Positions 43,620-52,969 of a stretch of 64,000 nt of DNA are shown in pieces. A program made the translations under genes and the position numbers. The notes under the pieces were generated by a model. The model saw nothing but the letters and a program-made list of their open reading frames with translations, ran no database searches and had not been told where the DNA came from. Every line of letters starts with the position of its first letter. The first letter of the stretch is position 1. The stretch is from Flagellimonas taeanensis (GTDB lineage Bacteria > Bacteroidota > Bacteroidia > Flavobacteriales > Flavobacteriaceae), in NCBI RefSeq assembly GCF_003584105.1, contig NZ_QXFO01000010.1, positions 28,179-92,178 of the forward strand. The letters are read 5' to 3'.

Positions 43620-44522
43620 TTAAACCCAATTTTTCGGGTTTTGCAGTACTTCGATCAATTTTTCTTCATCACTTCCTTTTTCGGGATGATGGTCATAGCG
43701 CCATTGCACATGGGGAGGAAGGCTCATCAAAATACTTTCGATGCGTCCGTTGGTCCGAAGCCCAAAAAGAGTGCCCTTATCGTGTACCAAATTGAACTCG
43801 ACATAACGTCCTCTTCGTATTTCCTGCCAATCCCGTTGCTCTTGGGTATAAGGGAGTTCCTTTCTTTTTGTAACAATTGGTATATACGCTTCTAAAAAAC
43901 TGTTGCCCACCTCTGTTACAAAGTTGTACCAGTCATCTATGCCCATGGTTTCGGTGGCCTTGCAATAATCAAAAAAGAGCCCGCCTACACCTCTGGCCTC
44001 ATTTCGGTGGGTGTTCCAGAAATATTCGTCGCATTTCTTTTTGTAGTTGGGATAAAATTCGGGATTGTGGGCATCGCAGGCCTTTTTACAGGTTTGGTGA
44101 AAATGTTCCGCATCTTCCTCAAAAAGATAGTAGGGGGTAAGGTCCTGCCCGCCACCAAACCACTGGTCAACAATGTTTCCTTGTTTATCGTACATTTCAA
44201 AATAGCGCCAGTTGGCATGAACAGTAGGAACCATCGGATTCTTGGGGTGAAGGACCAAACTGAGTCCACAGGCGAAAAAATCCGCCTCTTCAACCCCGAA
44301 ATAGGCCTGCATGCTTTTGGGCAATGCCCCAAAGACCTTGGAGATATTTACGCCCCCTTTTTCAAAAACAGCCCCATTTTCTATGACGCGGGTCCTGCCA
44401 CCACCACCTTCGGGACGCTCCCACAGATCTTGCTGGAACTTGGCCTTGCCATCCACTTCTTCCAATGTTGAGGTGATGGTATCTTGCAGTTTTTGGATAT
44501 AGGCGTAAAATTTATCTTTCAT
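43620..44522 (-). CDS. hemF: Coproporphyrinogen III oxidase, oxygen-dependent
   Basis: Oxidatively decarboxylates coproporphyrinogen III to protoporphyrinogen IX using oxygen, 300 aa. The family's conserved stretches are present: GGGRTRVIENGAVFEKGGVN, VHANWRYFE, WFGGGQDLTPYYLFEEDA, ARGVGGLFFDY and RRGRYVEFNLVHDKGTLFGL. Its presence indicates aerobic growth. The start overlaps the stop of the DUF6973 gene by four bases. Confidence 0.96.
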   Translation of the reverse strand: MKDKFYAYIQKLQDTITSTLEEVDGKAKFQQDLWERPEGGGGRTRVIENGAVFEKGGVNISKVFGALPKSMQAYFGVEEADFFACGLSLVLHPKNPMVPTVHANWRYFEMYDKQGNIVDQWFGGGQDLTPYYLFEEDAEHFHQTCKKACDAHNPEFYPNYKKKCDEYFWNTHRNEARGVGGLFFDYCKATETMGIDDWYNFVTEVGNSFLEAYIPIVTKRKELPYTQEQRDWQEIRRGRYVEFNLVHDKGTLFGLRTNGRIESILMSLPPHVQWRYDHHPEKGSDEEKLIEVLQNPKNWV

Positions 44523-45010
44523 GGCTCTAAAATATGTACCAATCGGTTTTTTAATTGGGATAAATCGGCATCCTCTTCAATTTTAACGGATTCCATAGTC
44601 ATTTTTTGGAGGACAGTAATGATTTCTTCTTCCGATTTTTCAATGTGTTCTTTAAAAATGAATCTTCCAACGGCATTGTTGTGCAGATCCATCGCCTTGG
44701 CCAATGCTTTGTTTGGAAAAGCTTCTTCATGCCAATCGGTTACCTTTTTGGCCCAGTCATAAACCAAGGGTTCTTTATTGTTCCATTTCAGACACCTTTT
44801 AGCAATCAAGTAATTCCAAAGCGCATGCCTGAAGGCATTGGCCGGACCATTTTTATGGTGCAACTTACCATAATGCGCCGTGGAAATTTTGATACAATCT
44901 TTAGTGGCCCTTATCGTCGGGAAAATAAACAGTGGCCTGCCCAACCCCAACAAAATACCTTTCAGTATATGTTTAAAACTAACTCGTTTTAATACTGAAA
45001 ATGGGTTCAC
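44519..45010 (-). CDS. DUF6973-type protein inside the heme operon
   Basis: A 163-aa protein without signal peptide or sure membrane helix (one weak hydrophobic stretch near residue 20, [16 protein letters not shown]). The conserved part is [19 protein letters not shown] with [16 protein letters not shown] and [10 protein letters not shown], rich in His and Glu that could bind a metal or act catalytically. I associate this pattern with DUF6973. It overlaps hemF and hemE by four bases each, so it is translated with them. A role in heme synthesis or handling is plausible but unproven. Confidence 0.7.
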   Translation of the reverse strand: MNPFSVLKRVSFKHILKGILLGLGRPLFIFPTIRATKDCIKISTAHYGKLHHKNGPANAFRHALWNYLIAKRCLKWNNKEPLVYDWAKKVTDWHEEAFPNKALAKAMDLHNNAVGRFIFKEHIEKSEEEIITVLQKMTMESVKIEEDADLSQLKNRLVHILEP

Positions 45011-46032
45011 TCCTGATATTCTTTTACGGCATCAACGAACGCCTTCGCATTTTCCAACGGTATGTTGGGCAAAATACCATGACCCAGATTCACCACATAT
45101 TTATCTTTTCCAAACTCACGTATCATTTGATGGACCATACTTTTGATCTTATCCGGAGGAGACAACAATCTTGCAGGATCAAAATTACCTTGGAGTGTAA
45201 CCTTGCCTCCGGTTAAATATCTTGCATTCTGTGGTGAACAGGTCCAATCCACACCCACTGCCGAAGCTCCGGATGCTGCCATTTCCTTTAGGGCAAACCA
45301 ACAACCTTTACCAAAAACAATCACAGGGGATTCATCTTTAAGGGCATCAACAATCTGTTGGATATAAGGCCATGAAAACTCCTGATAATCCTGTGGGGAA
45401 AGCATCCCTCCCCATGAATCGAACACCTGAACGGCATTCACCCCGGCCTTAACCTTGGCCTTTAAATAGGCGATGGTTGTATCGGTGATTTTTTGGAGCA
45501 GTTGGTGGGCCAATTCCGATTGGGTAAAACAGAAACCACGGGCCTTGTCAAAACTTTTGCTCCCTTGTCCTTCTACGCAATAGCACAAAATGGTCCAAGG
45601 TGATCCGGCAAAGCCGATCAATGGAATGTCATCGTTCAATTTTTCCTTGGTTATGGTGATGGCCTCCATTACGTACCCCAGAGTATCTTCAATGTTGGGA
45701 ACAATGACCTTGTCCAAGTCTTCTTTGGTGCGGATGGGGTTGGGGAGATAGGGTCCAAAATTGGGTTTCATTTCCACCTCAATATCCATGGCTTGCGGAA
45801 TGACCAAAATATCGCTGAACAATATGGCTGCGTCCATGCCATATCTTCTGATGGGCTGCACCGTGATTTCCGATGCCAATTCCGGGGTTTGGCAACGGGT
45901 AAAGAAATCGTATTTTTTACGGAGTTCCATAAATTCGGGCAAATAACGTCCTGCTTGACGCATCATCCAAACGGGTGGACGTTCCACGGTTTCACCTTTC
46001 AATGCCCTTAGGAACAAATCATTTTTGATCAT
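45007..46032 (-). CDS. hemE: Uroporphyrinogen decarboxylase
   Basis: Removes the four acetate carboxyls of uroporphyrinogen III, giving coproporphyrinogen III; 341 aa. The N-terminal signature [33 protein letters not shown] with the catalytic Asp, [16 protein letters not shown] and [17 protein letters not shown] are conserved. The start overlaps the hemD stop by 14 bases. Confidence 0.97.
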   Translation of the reverse strand: MIKNDLFLRALKGETVERPPVWMMRQAGRYLPEFMELRKKYDFFTRCQTPELASEITVQPIRRYGMDAAILFSDILVIPQAMDIEVEMKPNFGPYLPNPIRTKEDLDKVIVPNIEDTLGYVMEAITITKEKLNDDIPLIGFAGSPWTILCYCVEGQGSKSFDKARGFCFTQSELAHQLLQKITDTTIAYLKAKVKAGVNAVQVFDSWGGMLSPQDYQEFSWPYIQQIVDALKDESPVIVFGKGCWFALKEMAASGASAVGVDWTCSPQNARYLTGGKVTLQGNFDPARLLSPPDKIKSMVHQMIREFGKDKYVVNLGHGILPNIPLENAKAFVDAVKEYQE

Positions 46033-46687
46033 ACTTTAATTCTTTTATGGCTTGTACCAACACATTTTCCACAGTTGGTTTGTTGGCTATTTTAATATTT
46101 TCTGAATGTTTTTTTGCTTCCGCCGCTGTGGTTTCCCCAATGCAGAACAAAGTGCTGTTTTTCAAGGTATTTTCCAAAAGAAAGCTTTGGATTCCCCTCG
46201 GGCTGAAGAACAAAATCCCCTCAAAATCCGTAAAAAAGGCCCTTGGATTCAGGCTCGATCGGTAGACAACAACTTCTTTATACCAAATGTTATTTTTTGA
46301 TAATATTTGAGGAAGATCATCCCTTCGTTGCTGCCCACAAATGAACACAAAGGCTTCATTTGGATGGTTTTCCACGACAAATTGACCTAAATCCGAGGCA
46401 TAATTGGTCATTTGGACCATCTGTAGTCCATTGGATTCCAAAAGTGATTTGGTCTTTTCCCCAACACAAAAACATCGGAAGGGTGAACGGTCCAAACCTT
46501 TGGTTTGTTGGAGAAATGCATGTACGGCATTCTTGCTGGTAAAAATATAATTCTGATGGTCCAGTGGTATTTTGGTGTCGAGGAATTCGATTTTCAAGGC
46601 ATCGTATTCCACAAGTCCTAGCCCGGAGTTTAGGAAAAGCTCTTTTTGTGAAGGGGTGAGTATTTTAGTGGAGAGCACTGTTTTCAT
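46019..46687 (-). CDS. hemD: Uroporphyrinogen-III synthase
   Basis: Cyclises hydroxymethylbilane to uroporphyrinogen III with inversion of ring D; 222 aa. As usual for HemD, sequence conservation is low; support comes from [12 protein letters not shown] near residue 48, the fold's two similar halves ([13 protein letters not shown] in the second), the [19 protein letters not shown] helix and the position exactly between hemC (23-base overlap) and hemE. The assignment is mainly by context plus pattern. Confidence 0.9.
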   Translation of the reverse strand: MKTVLSTKILTPSQKELFLNSGLGLVEYDALKIEFLDTKIPLDHQNYIFTSKNAVHAFLQQTKGLDRSPFRCFCVGEKTKSLLESNGLQMVQMTNYASDLGQFVVENHPNEAFVFICGQQRRDDLPQILSKNNIWYKEVVVYRSSLNPRAFFTDFEGILFFSPRGIQSFLLENTLKNSTLFCIGETTAAEAKKHSENIKIANKPTVENVLVQAIKELKYDQK

Positions 46688-47591
46688 TTCTGATTTGCTG
46701 CATCAATTTGTCCCCGCCCTTGGCCAAGACCTCTTTGGCGCATGTTTCTCCCAAGCCTTTGGCTTCGGCCAATTTCACTTCTTTTTTGATATCGATTTTC
46801 TGTTTTCCGTCCAAAGAAAACACCACCCCTTCAAAAAATACCTTTTGGTCTTTAATTTGAGCCAAAGCACCAATTGGCGCGGTACAACCACCTTCTAGGG
46901 TGCGTAAAAAATCCCGTTCTATTTTGGTGGCCAGTTCTGAATTGGGGTCGTTCAATTTGGCAAGGGCATCACGGGTAAACTTATCTTTTTCCATGGCAAC
47001 CACCAACATGGCACCCTGCGCAGGTGCAGGTATCATCCAATCCAGATAAATGGCGTCTTTGGGCAACAACTTGATACGTTCCAAACCGGCCTGTGCAAAA
47101 ATGGCCCCTTGCCAATCGTTCTCGATCAATTTGATCAATCGGGTGTTTACATTGCCCCTTAAATCTACCACTTGATGGTTGGGGAACCGGTTCAGCCATT
47201 GGGCTTTTCTTCTTAGGCTACCCGTGGCAATGGTCGCGGGGCCACTCGATTCCAAAAAAGAGGAACCCTTATGGACCAAGATATCATGGGTGATGGCTCG
47301 TTCCAAAACGGCTGCCTGGACAATGCCCTTTGGAAGTTGTGTGGGAACGTCCTTCATGGAGTGCACAGCGATGTCGATTTGACCTTGCAGCATGGCCACG
47401 TCCAAAGCTTTGGTGAAAATTCCGGTTACGCCAAGTTCGTACAGCGGTTTGTCCAATACCTGATCACCCATGGATTTAGTGGGCACCAAAGTGGTATCAT
47501 AACCCAATTTTTCAAGTTTTTCTTGTACGGTGGTAGCTTGCCACAGTGCCAGTTCGCTGTCGCGGGTACCGATTCTTATGATCTTGCTCAT
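46665..47591 (-). CDS. hemC: Hydroxymethylbilane synthase (porphobilinogen deaminase)
   Basis: Joins four porphobilinogens into hydroxymethylbilane; 308 aa. The dipyrromethane cofactor attaches to Cys236 in TLEGGCTAPIG. Other signatures are RIGTRDSELALWQA (6-19), AVHSMKDVPTQ (75-85) with the catalytic Asp, and TGSLRRKAQW. It overlaps hemA by four bases and hemD by 23, so the operon is tightly coupled. Confidence 0.97.
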   Translation of the reverse strand: MSKIIRIGTRDSELALWQATTVQEKLEKLGYDTTLVPTKSMGDQVLDKPLYELGVTGIFTKALDVAMLQGQIDIAVHSMKDVPTQLPKGIVQAAVLERAITHDILVHKGSSFLESSGPATIATGSLRRKAQWLNRFPNHQVVDLRGNVNTRLIKLIENDWQGAIFAQAGLERIKLLPKDAIYLDWMIPAPAQGAMLVVAMEKDKFTRDALAKLNDPNSELATKIERDFLRTLEGGCTAPIGALAQIKDQKVFFEGVVFSLDGKQKIDIKKEVKLAEAKGLGETCAKEVLAKGGDKLMQQIRNENSALH

Positions 47592-48844
47592 TTGGAATCG
47601 ATTTCTAACTGAAAGACTTTTTGAATCAGTTCCAAGCTGTCCTCGGTATCCACTTCAGAACTTTTCAGGTGGTTGGCAAATTGCTTGGTAATCTTTTGAA
47701 TGATCCTTTCTGAGATCATTTCGGCCTGATCTTGGTTGAAATCGTTGATCTTTTTAGAGTGAAAGTCGATTTCTTCGGCCTTCATGGTGTTGAGTTTTTC
47801 CTTAAGGGCATTGATCACAGGTGCAAACTTTCGGGTTTCCAACCATTTCAGGAAATCTTTTTTGACATGGTCTATGATGGCCTCTGCCTTGGGTACATAT
47901 TCCTTGCGCTTGGCCAAGGTATCATCGGTAATTTGAGAAAGTTGATCCAGATGAACCAACGTCACATTCTCCAAGTCCAGCACATCATCAGAAACGTTTT
48001 TGGGAACAGATAGGTCCAACACCAACAATGGCTTTTTAGGATAGATCAACGCTTTGGAAACCGTAGGTAACTGTGCCCCAGTGGCAACCACCAAAATGTC
48101 CGCTTTTCGGATTTCAGTCTGTAGATCGCCATAATCCTTTACCGTCAAATGGAACTTACCAGCAATTTCCTCCGCTTTTTCACGGGTGCGGTTGATCAGG
48201 GTAATATGGGAGTTGTTGGAATGCTTGATCAGGTTTTCGCAAGTGTTCCTTCCAATTTTTCCCGTACCGAACAATAGGATGTTCTTCTCGGAAATATCAG
48301 CAACGTTGTCCAAAATATATTTTACAGATGCAAAAGCCACGGAAGTGGCCCCAGACGATAGCTCTGTCTCTGTTTTGATACGCTTGCTGGCCTGGATTAC
48401 CGAATTGCACAAACGCTCCAAGAACGGGTTGGCCATGTCTTGCTTTTTGGCCCGGTAAAAACCTTGTTTGATCTGGCTGATGATTTCAAAATCGCCCAAA
48501 ATCTGACTGTCCAAACCTGTGCCCACTTTGAACATATGCGTAATGGCATCATGGTTCTTGTACACGTAGGCCACTTCTTGGAATTCTTCCACCGTGCCAT
48601 GCGTTTGATCACAAAGCAGTTTGATCAGTTGGTAGGGGTGCTGGGCAAAACCGTACAATTCGGTTCGGTTGCAGGTAGATATCGCCAAAAGGCCATCAAT
48701 CTCCAATTCTTTTGCCTTGGCCAAAATTTGGTCAATAGCAGGAACATCCAGACTGAACTTTCCTCTCACCTCTGCATCTGCCTTCTTGTAACTCAACCCA
48801 ACGGCGTAGAAGGAATTATGTTTTGAAATATGGTAGTTCCTCAT
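47588..48844 (-). CDS. hemA: Glutamyl-tRNA reductase
   Basis: First enzyme of the C5 route to 5-aminolevulinate, reducing glutamyl-tRNA with NADPH; 418 aa. The catalytic Cys58 lies in ISTCNRTELYG. The NADPH domain has ILLFGTGKIGRNTCENL, and QILGDFEIISQIKQGF marks the conserved catalytic-domain end. The C-terminal helical dimerisation domain is present. It is the first gene of the heme operon, with a consensus -7 box 19 bases upstream. hemL, needed for the second step, is not in this window. Confidence 0.96.
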   Translation of the reverse strand: MRNYHISKHNSFYAVGLSYKKADAEVRGKFSLDVPAIDQILAKAKELEIDGLLAISTCNRTELYGFAQHPYQLIKLLCDQTHGTVEEFQEVAYVYKNHDAITHMFKVGTGLDSQILGDFEIISQIKQGFYRAKKQDMANPFLERLCNSVIQASKRIKTETELSSGATSVAFASVKYILDNVADISEKNILLFGTGKIGRNTCENLIKHSNNSHITLINRTREKAEEIAGKFHLTVKDYGDLQTEIRKADILVVATGAQLPTVSKALIYPKKPLLVLDLSVPKNVSDDVLDLENVTLVHLDQLSQITDDTLAKRKEYVPKAEAIIDHVKKDFLKWLETRKFAPVINALKEKLNTMKAEEIDFHSKKINDFNQDQAEMISERIIQKITKQFANHLKSSEVDTEDSLELIQKVFQLEIDSK

Positions 48845-48863
48845 AAAGGATATAATCGCAGCA

Positions 48864-48895
48864 CAAAATTAACAGTGTTGTATCTTTTAAAATAA
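48864..48895 (-). promoter_or_regulatory. Promoter of the heme operon
   Basis: On the minus strand TAATTTTG (48864-48871) matches the -7 consensus exactly, 19 bases before the hemA ATG. The -33 region is weak (TTAT or TATT about 20 bases upstream). Confidence 0.5.
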
Positions 48896-49053
48896 CGCTA
48901 GCGGAACTGCAAGGGTATTGGGAAGACATTCAAGGATTAAATTTTACTTAAAATCTGCTAATGCATTGATTTTATTGATAAATTTGATGGATTGCAGTTT
49001 AATTTAGAGCCATTCTAAATTAGTTTTATTGAAAATCAATTCAAAGAATCCAT

Positions 49054-49932
49054 ATGAAAAATATCGCTGAAGGTTCCTATGACGAAGTTTTTGTGGAAGA
49101 CGGCATATTCATCCTTAAAATCCAAAACGACACCAAAGAGCCAAAGGTCATTACAAGGGATATTGACAGTTCCTACATCCAGTTCCATTTTTGCTTGAAG
49201 GGCCGATCTAGGTTCAATTTCAATGAAGGGAGCTATTACTTGGAAGTGAACGAGGAAAACTCCCTGCTGCTGTACAACACTCAAAAGGACCTTCCGCTGG
49301 ATTTAGTGGTTTCGCCCAACTCGTGGTTGTTGTCGGTAGTAATGACCATTCGGAAATTTCATTCGCTTTTCTCCGATGAGGCGGATTACATTCCATTTTT
49401 GAGCGAGGACAACAAGGAAAAGAAATACTATTCCCAAGAAATGGTGTCACCCGCCATTGCCGTTGTCTTGAGCCAGTTGATGAATTATAATCTGCATCCC
49501 TCCATCAAAAAATTGTATTTGAAAGGAAAGGTGTTCGAGCTGATTTCCCTCTATTTCAACAAAACCGAGGACGCCGATTTGGAACAATGTCCCTATCTGG
49601 CCGATGAGGATAATGTGCGAAGGATTAAAATGGCCAAGGAAATCATCATTTCGCGTATGGCGGAACCTCCAACGTTACCTGAACTTTCTGAAGAAGTAGG
49701 ACTGGGCCTCAAAAAATTGAAGGAAGGGTTCAAACAGATTTATGGCGATTCCGTTTATGGCTTTTTGTTCGACTACAAGATGGAATATGCTCGAAAAATG
49801 TTGGAATCCGGCAAGCACAACGTAAACGATGTAGGCCTAAAAGTAGGATATAGCACTGCCAGCCATTTTATAGCTTCGTTTAAAAAGAAATTCGGCACCA
49901 CACCCAAAAAATATGTAACTTCAAATGTGTAA
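49054..49932 (+). CDS. AraC-family transcriptional regulator
   Basis: A 292-aa regulator. The N-terminal domain (1-150) resembles the cupin-like sensing part (SYIQFHFCLKGRSRFNFNEG), and the C-terminal 100 residues hold the two AraC helix-turn-helices: PTLPELSEEVGLGLKKLKEG and VNDVGLKVGYSTASHFIASF followed by KKFGTTPKKY. It is divergent from hemA, sharing a 209-base intergenic region in which I see no clear inverted repeats, so it may regulate the heme operon, itself, or thuA 9 bases downstream. Confidence 0.92.
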   Translation: MKNIAEGSYDEVFVEDGIFILKIQNDTKEPKVITRDIDSSYIQFHFCLKGRSRFNFNEGSYYLEVNEENSLLLYNTQKDLPLDLVVSPNSWLLSVVMTIRKFHSLFSDEADYIPFLSEDNKEKKYYSQEMVSPAIAVVLSQLMNYNLHPSIKKLYLKGKVFELISLYFNKTEDADLEQCPYLADEDNVRRIKMAKEIIISRMAEPPTLPELSEEVGLGLKKLKEGFKQIYGDSVYGFLFDYKMEYARKMLESGKHNVNDVGLKVGYSTASHFIASFKKKFGTTPKKYVTSNV

Positions 49933-49941
49933 AATAGTATC

Positions 49942-50688
49942 ATGAAACAAATCCTATTCACTTTTTTGAGTCTTGTTCTGGTGACCCAAATCACCGCTCA
50001 GGAACCTTCCACAGAAAACAAAGAAGCTAAAATGCCCGAGTTGGTCTTAGTATTTACCAAAACAGAGGGCTATCGACATCAAGCCATAGAAAAAGGGGTG
50101 CAAACCTTTCGCGAACTGGGCAGGAAAAATGGTTTTATAGCCCTACAAACGGAGAGCGGTGAAGACTTTACCTCTCAGAACTTGAAAAATTACAAACTGG
50201 TCGTTTTCTTGAACACGACCATGGATGTGCTGAACGATGCCCAGCAAAAAGCCTTTGAATCCTACATCAAAAATGGTGGAAGTTATTTGGGGGTCCATGC
50301 TGCCTCCGATACCGAATACGATTGGCCTTGGTATGGAAAATTGGTGGGGGGCTATTTTGTGAGCCACCCCGAACAACAAAAGGCTAAAATTGAAGTGGTT
50401 GATAAATCCCATCCATCCACCGCACATTTACAAGATGTTTGGATGCATTTTGATGAATGGTACAATTTCAAGGACCTGAATCCCAACGTGCATGTGCTCC
50501 TAAAATTGGACGAATCCAGTTATAAAGGCGGCATCAATGGGGACAACCACCCCATTGCCTGGTATCATGAGTTTGATGGGGGCAGGGCCTTTTACACAGG
50601 CCTGGGGCATACCGAAGCTTGTTATGATGAACCCGAGTTCCGTCAACACCTTTTGGGCGCCATTGAATGGTGTTTAAAGCGAAAGTAA
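49942..50688 (+). CDS. ThuA domain-containing exported protein
   Basis: A 248-aa protein with a signal peptide (QILFTFLSLVLVTQITAQ) and a ThuA (trehalose utilisation-type) domain of the glutamine amidotransferase-like fold: VLVFTKTEGYRHQAIEKGV, SYLGVHAASDTEYDWPWYG and HPIAWYHEFDGGRAFYTGLG HTE near the end. The catalytic Cys of true amidotransferases is replaced, so it is probably a binding or hydrolytic carbohydrate-related protein. It is co-transcribed with the AraC regulator. The 3' end overlaps the convergent DUF1460 gene by 15 bases. Confidence 0.88.
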   Translation: MKQILFTFLSLVLVTQITAQEPSTENKEAKMPELVLVFTKTEGYRHQAIEKGVQTFRELGRKNGFIALQTESGEDFTSQNLKNYKLVVFLNTTMDVLNDAQQKAFESYIKNGGSYLGVHAASDTEYDWPWYGKLVGGYFVSHPEQQKAKIEVVDKSHPSTAHLQDVWMHFDEWYNFKDLNPNVHVLLKLDESSYKGGINGDNHPIAWYHEFDGGRAFYTGLGHTEACYDEPEFRQHLLGAIEWCLKRK

Positions 50689-51561
50689 CGTGGGCCTTGC
50701 CACAATGATTCCAATATTACTTTTGATGTTCTTGAGATAGTCTGCCAAGGGCAGTTCGCTGATTTCCACCTCCCCTTTTTTACTGGATGCATGGAGAAGA
50801 TGCAACCTGCCATCGGGTTGATGGATGGCAATGCCGGTATGGGTCACATCCAACCCCTTGATGGAAGTAGCCAAAGCGATAATGTCGCCTGAATGGATAA
50901 GATGTTCCTTGCTTGCAATTTGATCTTGGGGCAGGTAACACAATTTTTCCTTGGCCAGTTCGGTTTCTACTTGCTGCATGGCCTGAAAGTTTTCATCACT
51001 GGCCAAAAACGGGTACAGGTCTCGGTGTGTTCCCATAAAATCGATGGGTTTTTCCAATGTCACGCCACCAATTTCAGCCGTGATATCCTTTACCAGCCCC
51101 TTCTTCTCATTGTTTCGAATCCACTCCGTAAAGTAATGTAAACGTGAAGGATAACCATTCAGTTCCCCGTTTCTATACCGAATGGTTTCTAAATTTTTGA
51201 CAAAAGCGTCAAAATCCGTTTCCCGATCTCTCAACATCAGGCTGAAGGCCATCACATTTTCAACAAAAGTGGTGCAATCCAACCCGCTAAAATTTACCAC
51301 AAGCGTTTCGGTGTCGCCCACTTCCAATGTTTTTTCCACATAAGGGATGCCCAAAAAGGATTTCCCAACGACCATAATCGTATCGCCCAAACTAGGGGCC
51401 TGGGTTTTTTCCAACACGGCCATTTTGGACTCAAAAAGGGGTTTGTCCTTTGGGGAACAGGTAATTTGTTGAGCCATGACATTTGTTGAAAACACCCAAA
51501 CCACAAGTAGGCATAAAGTGATGTGATGTGCTCCTCTAATGTTTAAACTTGAAATATTCAT
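50674..51561 (-). CDS. DUF1460 (N-acetylmuramoyl-L-alanine amidase-like) exported protein
   Basis: Exported protein of 295 aa, family DUF1460, an NlpC/P60-related cysteine peptidase/amidase fold thought to trim peptidoglycan fragments. The signal region is HITLCLLVVWVFSTNVMAQ. The likely nucleophile is Cys in FSGLDCTTFVENVMA, and the His is in LDVTHTGIAIHQPDGRL. The first 26 bases overlap the end of the upstream lipoprotein gene, and the 3' end overlaps thuA tail to tail. It shares an operon with the lipoprotein. Confidence 0.85.
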   Translation of the reverse strand: MNISSLNIRGAHHITLCLLVVWVFSTNVMAQQITCSPKDKPLFESKMAVLEKTQAPSLGDTIMVVGKSFLGIPYVEKTLEVGDTETLVVNFSGLDCTTFVENVMAFSLMLRDRETDFDAFVKNLETIRYRNGELNGYPSRLHYFTEWIRNNEKKGLVKDITAEIGGVTLEKPIDFMGTHRDLYPFLASDENFQAMQQVETELAKEKLCYLPQDQIASKEHLIHSGDIIALATSIKGLDVTHTGIAIHQPDGRLHLLHASSKKGEVEISELPLADYLKNIKSNIGIIVARPTLLSL

Positions 51562-52873
51562 GGGGTTTATAATATGTTTTTAATTCTGGATCAATGAACT
51601 CAACCTGTATTAAGTCAGGGTAGGTGATAAAGTCCAAATGTAGCGATGTTGAAGTCAAATCCAGGTCTTCGATCCTCAAGTTAGTGTAGGCTTCTTGTAT
51701 TTCCTCGGGGATTTGACCGATTGTTCCTGAAAAATCTGGGGAAGAATACACGTTCCAAGTTGTTTGGACCAAATCCACAAAGGGTTCACCCTCCTTAATT
51801 TCCCACAAGACATCTTTCAATTGAAAATCCAGATTGGTTTCAAATTCATGATTGTAAATGGATTCGTTTAGGACAGTAATCCATTTGTTCTCTGGGATAA
51901 CAATTTCATCGGGCTTATCACCAAATTTTGTGTAGGCGTATAGAAACTCATCCGTATTATAGCTTATAATGCTCAGATATTTTGAGTAAGAATTTAAGTA
52001 TCCAAGTTTGAGCGGAGCAGGGGGATTAGTATCTCCAAAAAAATAAGAAGTAAATTTTCCACCACTCAGACTGATTGGTTGGTCATCATCAAAAACAGCT
52101 GAAATGGATGATAGACTATAGGTTGAAATTGTGCTGGGCAATTCAACTTCCAAATAACTGTCAAAAGACTTGAAGTCTGAATAATCCAAGGTTATTTCCT
52201 CACCATCAGTGGGATCTTCAATGACATAGTATTTTAGATCATTGCTTGAATCGTATATGGTATAGAAGAAGTCGGGATTGTCATAGAGCTGAATATTTTC
52301 ATGGGATTCGGTACTGGTAAAACCCGGTAGGTCAGGACCACTGGTTGCAACAAGAATCCCTTGTCTATCTGAAATCCATTGGTATTTTGGAGATACTACA
52401 TTCGCCACAGTAACATTGAAACTGCCTGTGGAGGGATTTCTCGGAGCATAATTGTTTGCACCAGGGCCCAAGGTATATTTCCAGTGTGACCCTAAGGATA
52501 TGTTCGGATACGATTTTATGATATGCAACATTTCACCTTCAATAGAATTTGTGTAACTGAATAAAGTTATGGTGAAATTGTTTGGTTGTATTTCTCCTTC
52601 CATAACTTGGAAATCAAAAGTGTCATCGAATTCAAACTGCTTAAAATCCAATAGGTTACCATTTTCATCGTGGATGATGATCCAATCATCTGTATCGGCG
52701 GTGCTACGTAAAACTTCAAAAGTAAAGTAAGTGACCATTTTTGGTTCTTCCTCTTGAGGATTTTCACCGGTCGGATCTTCATTGTCATCAATTATGGGGT
52801 CAGACGTCCCATCGCTGGAGCACGATGCAAAAAGAACAGTTAAAGCCAATAATAAAGTTGCTGGATATTTCAT
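51536..52873 (-). CDS. Large lipoprotein of unknown function, 445 aa
   Basis: Lipoprotein signal peptide (KYPATLLLALTVLFASCSSD; Cys near residue 18), then an acidic low-complexity linker (DDNEDPTGENPQEEEP) that would place the body away from the membrane. The remaining 390 residues are beta-rich, acidic and low in Cys; no family is recognised. Nothing in the sequence suggests a catalytic site. Base composition is more AT-rich than the neighbouring hem genes. It overlaps the DUF1460 gene downstream by 26 bases. Confidence 0.75.
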   Translation of the reverse strand: MKYPATLLLALTVLFASCSSDGTSDPIIDDNEDPTGENPQEEEPKMVTYFTFEVLRSTADTDDWIIIHDENGNLLDFKQFEFDDTFDFQVMEGEIQPNNFTITLFSYTNSIEGEMLHIIKSYPNISLGSHWKYTLGPGANNYAPRNPSTGSFNVTVANVVSPKYQWISDRQGILVATSGPDLPGFTSTESHENIQLYDNPDFFYTIYDSSNDLKYYVIEDPTDGEEITLDYSDFKSFDSYLEVELPSTISTYSLSSISAVFDDDQPISLSGGKFTSYFFGDTNPPAPLKLGYLNSYSKYLSIISYNTDEFLYAYTKFGDKPDEIVIPENKWITVLNESIYNHEFETNLDFQLKDVLWEIKEGEPFVDLVQTTWNVYSSPDFSGTIGQIPEEIQEAYTNLRIEDLDLTSTSLHLDFITYPDLIQVEFIDPELKTYYKPHEYFKFKH

Positions 52874-52969
52874 GTGCATGGTTTAGTCCCACTAAAGATA
52901 AAAAACCAATCAGGTTACCCCCATTTTTTTTGATGAACGGTAATATAAAGTGTTGAAAAATGAAGGCAT

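Noticed and set aside
49942..50688. ThuA as a genuine glutamine amidotransferase.
   Set aside because: It lacks a convincing nucleophilic Cys at the elbow position and has a signal peptide; kept as ThuA-domain protein only.
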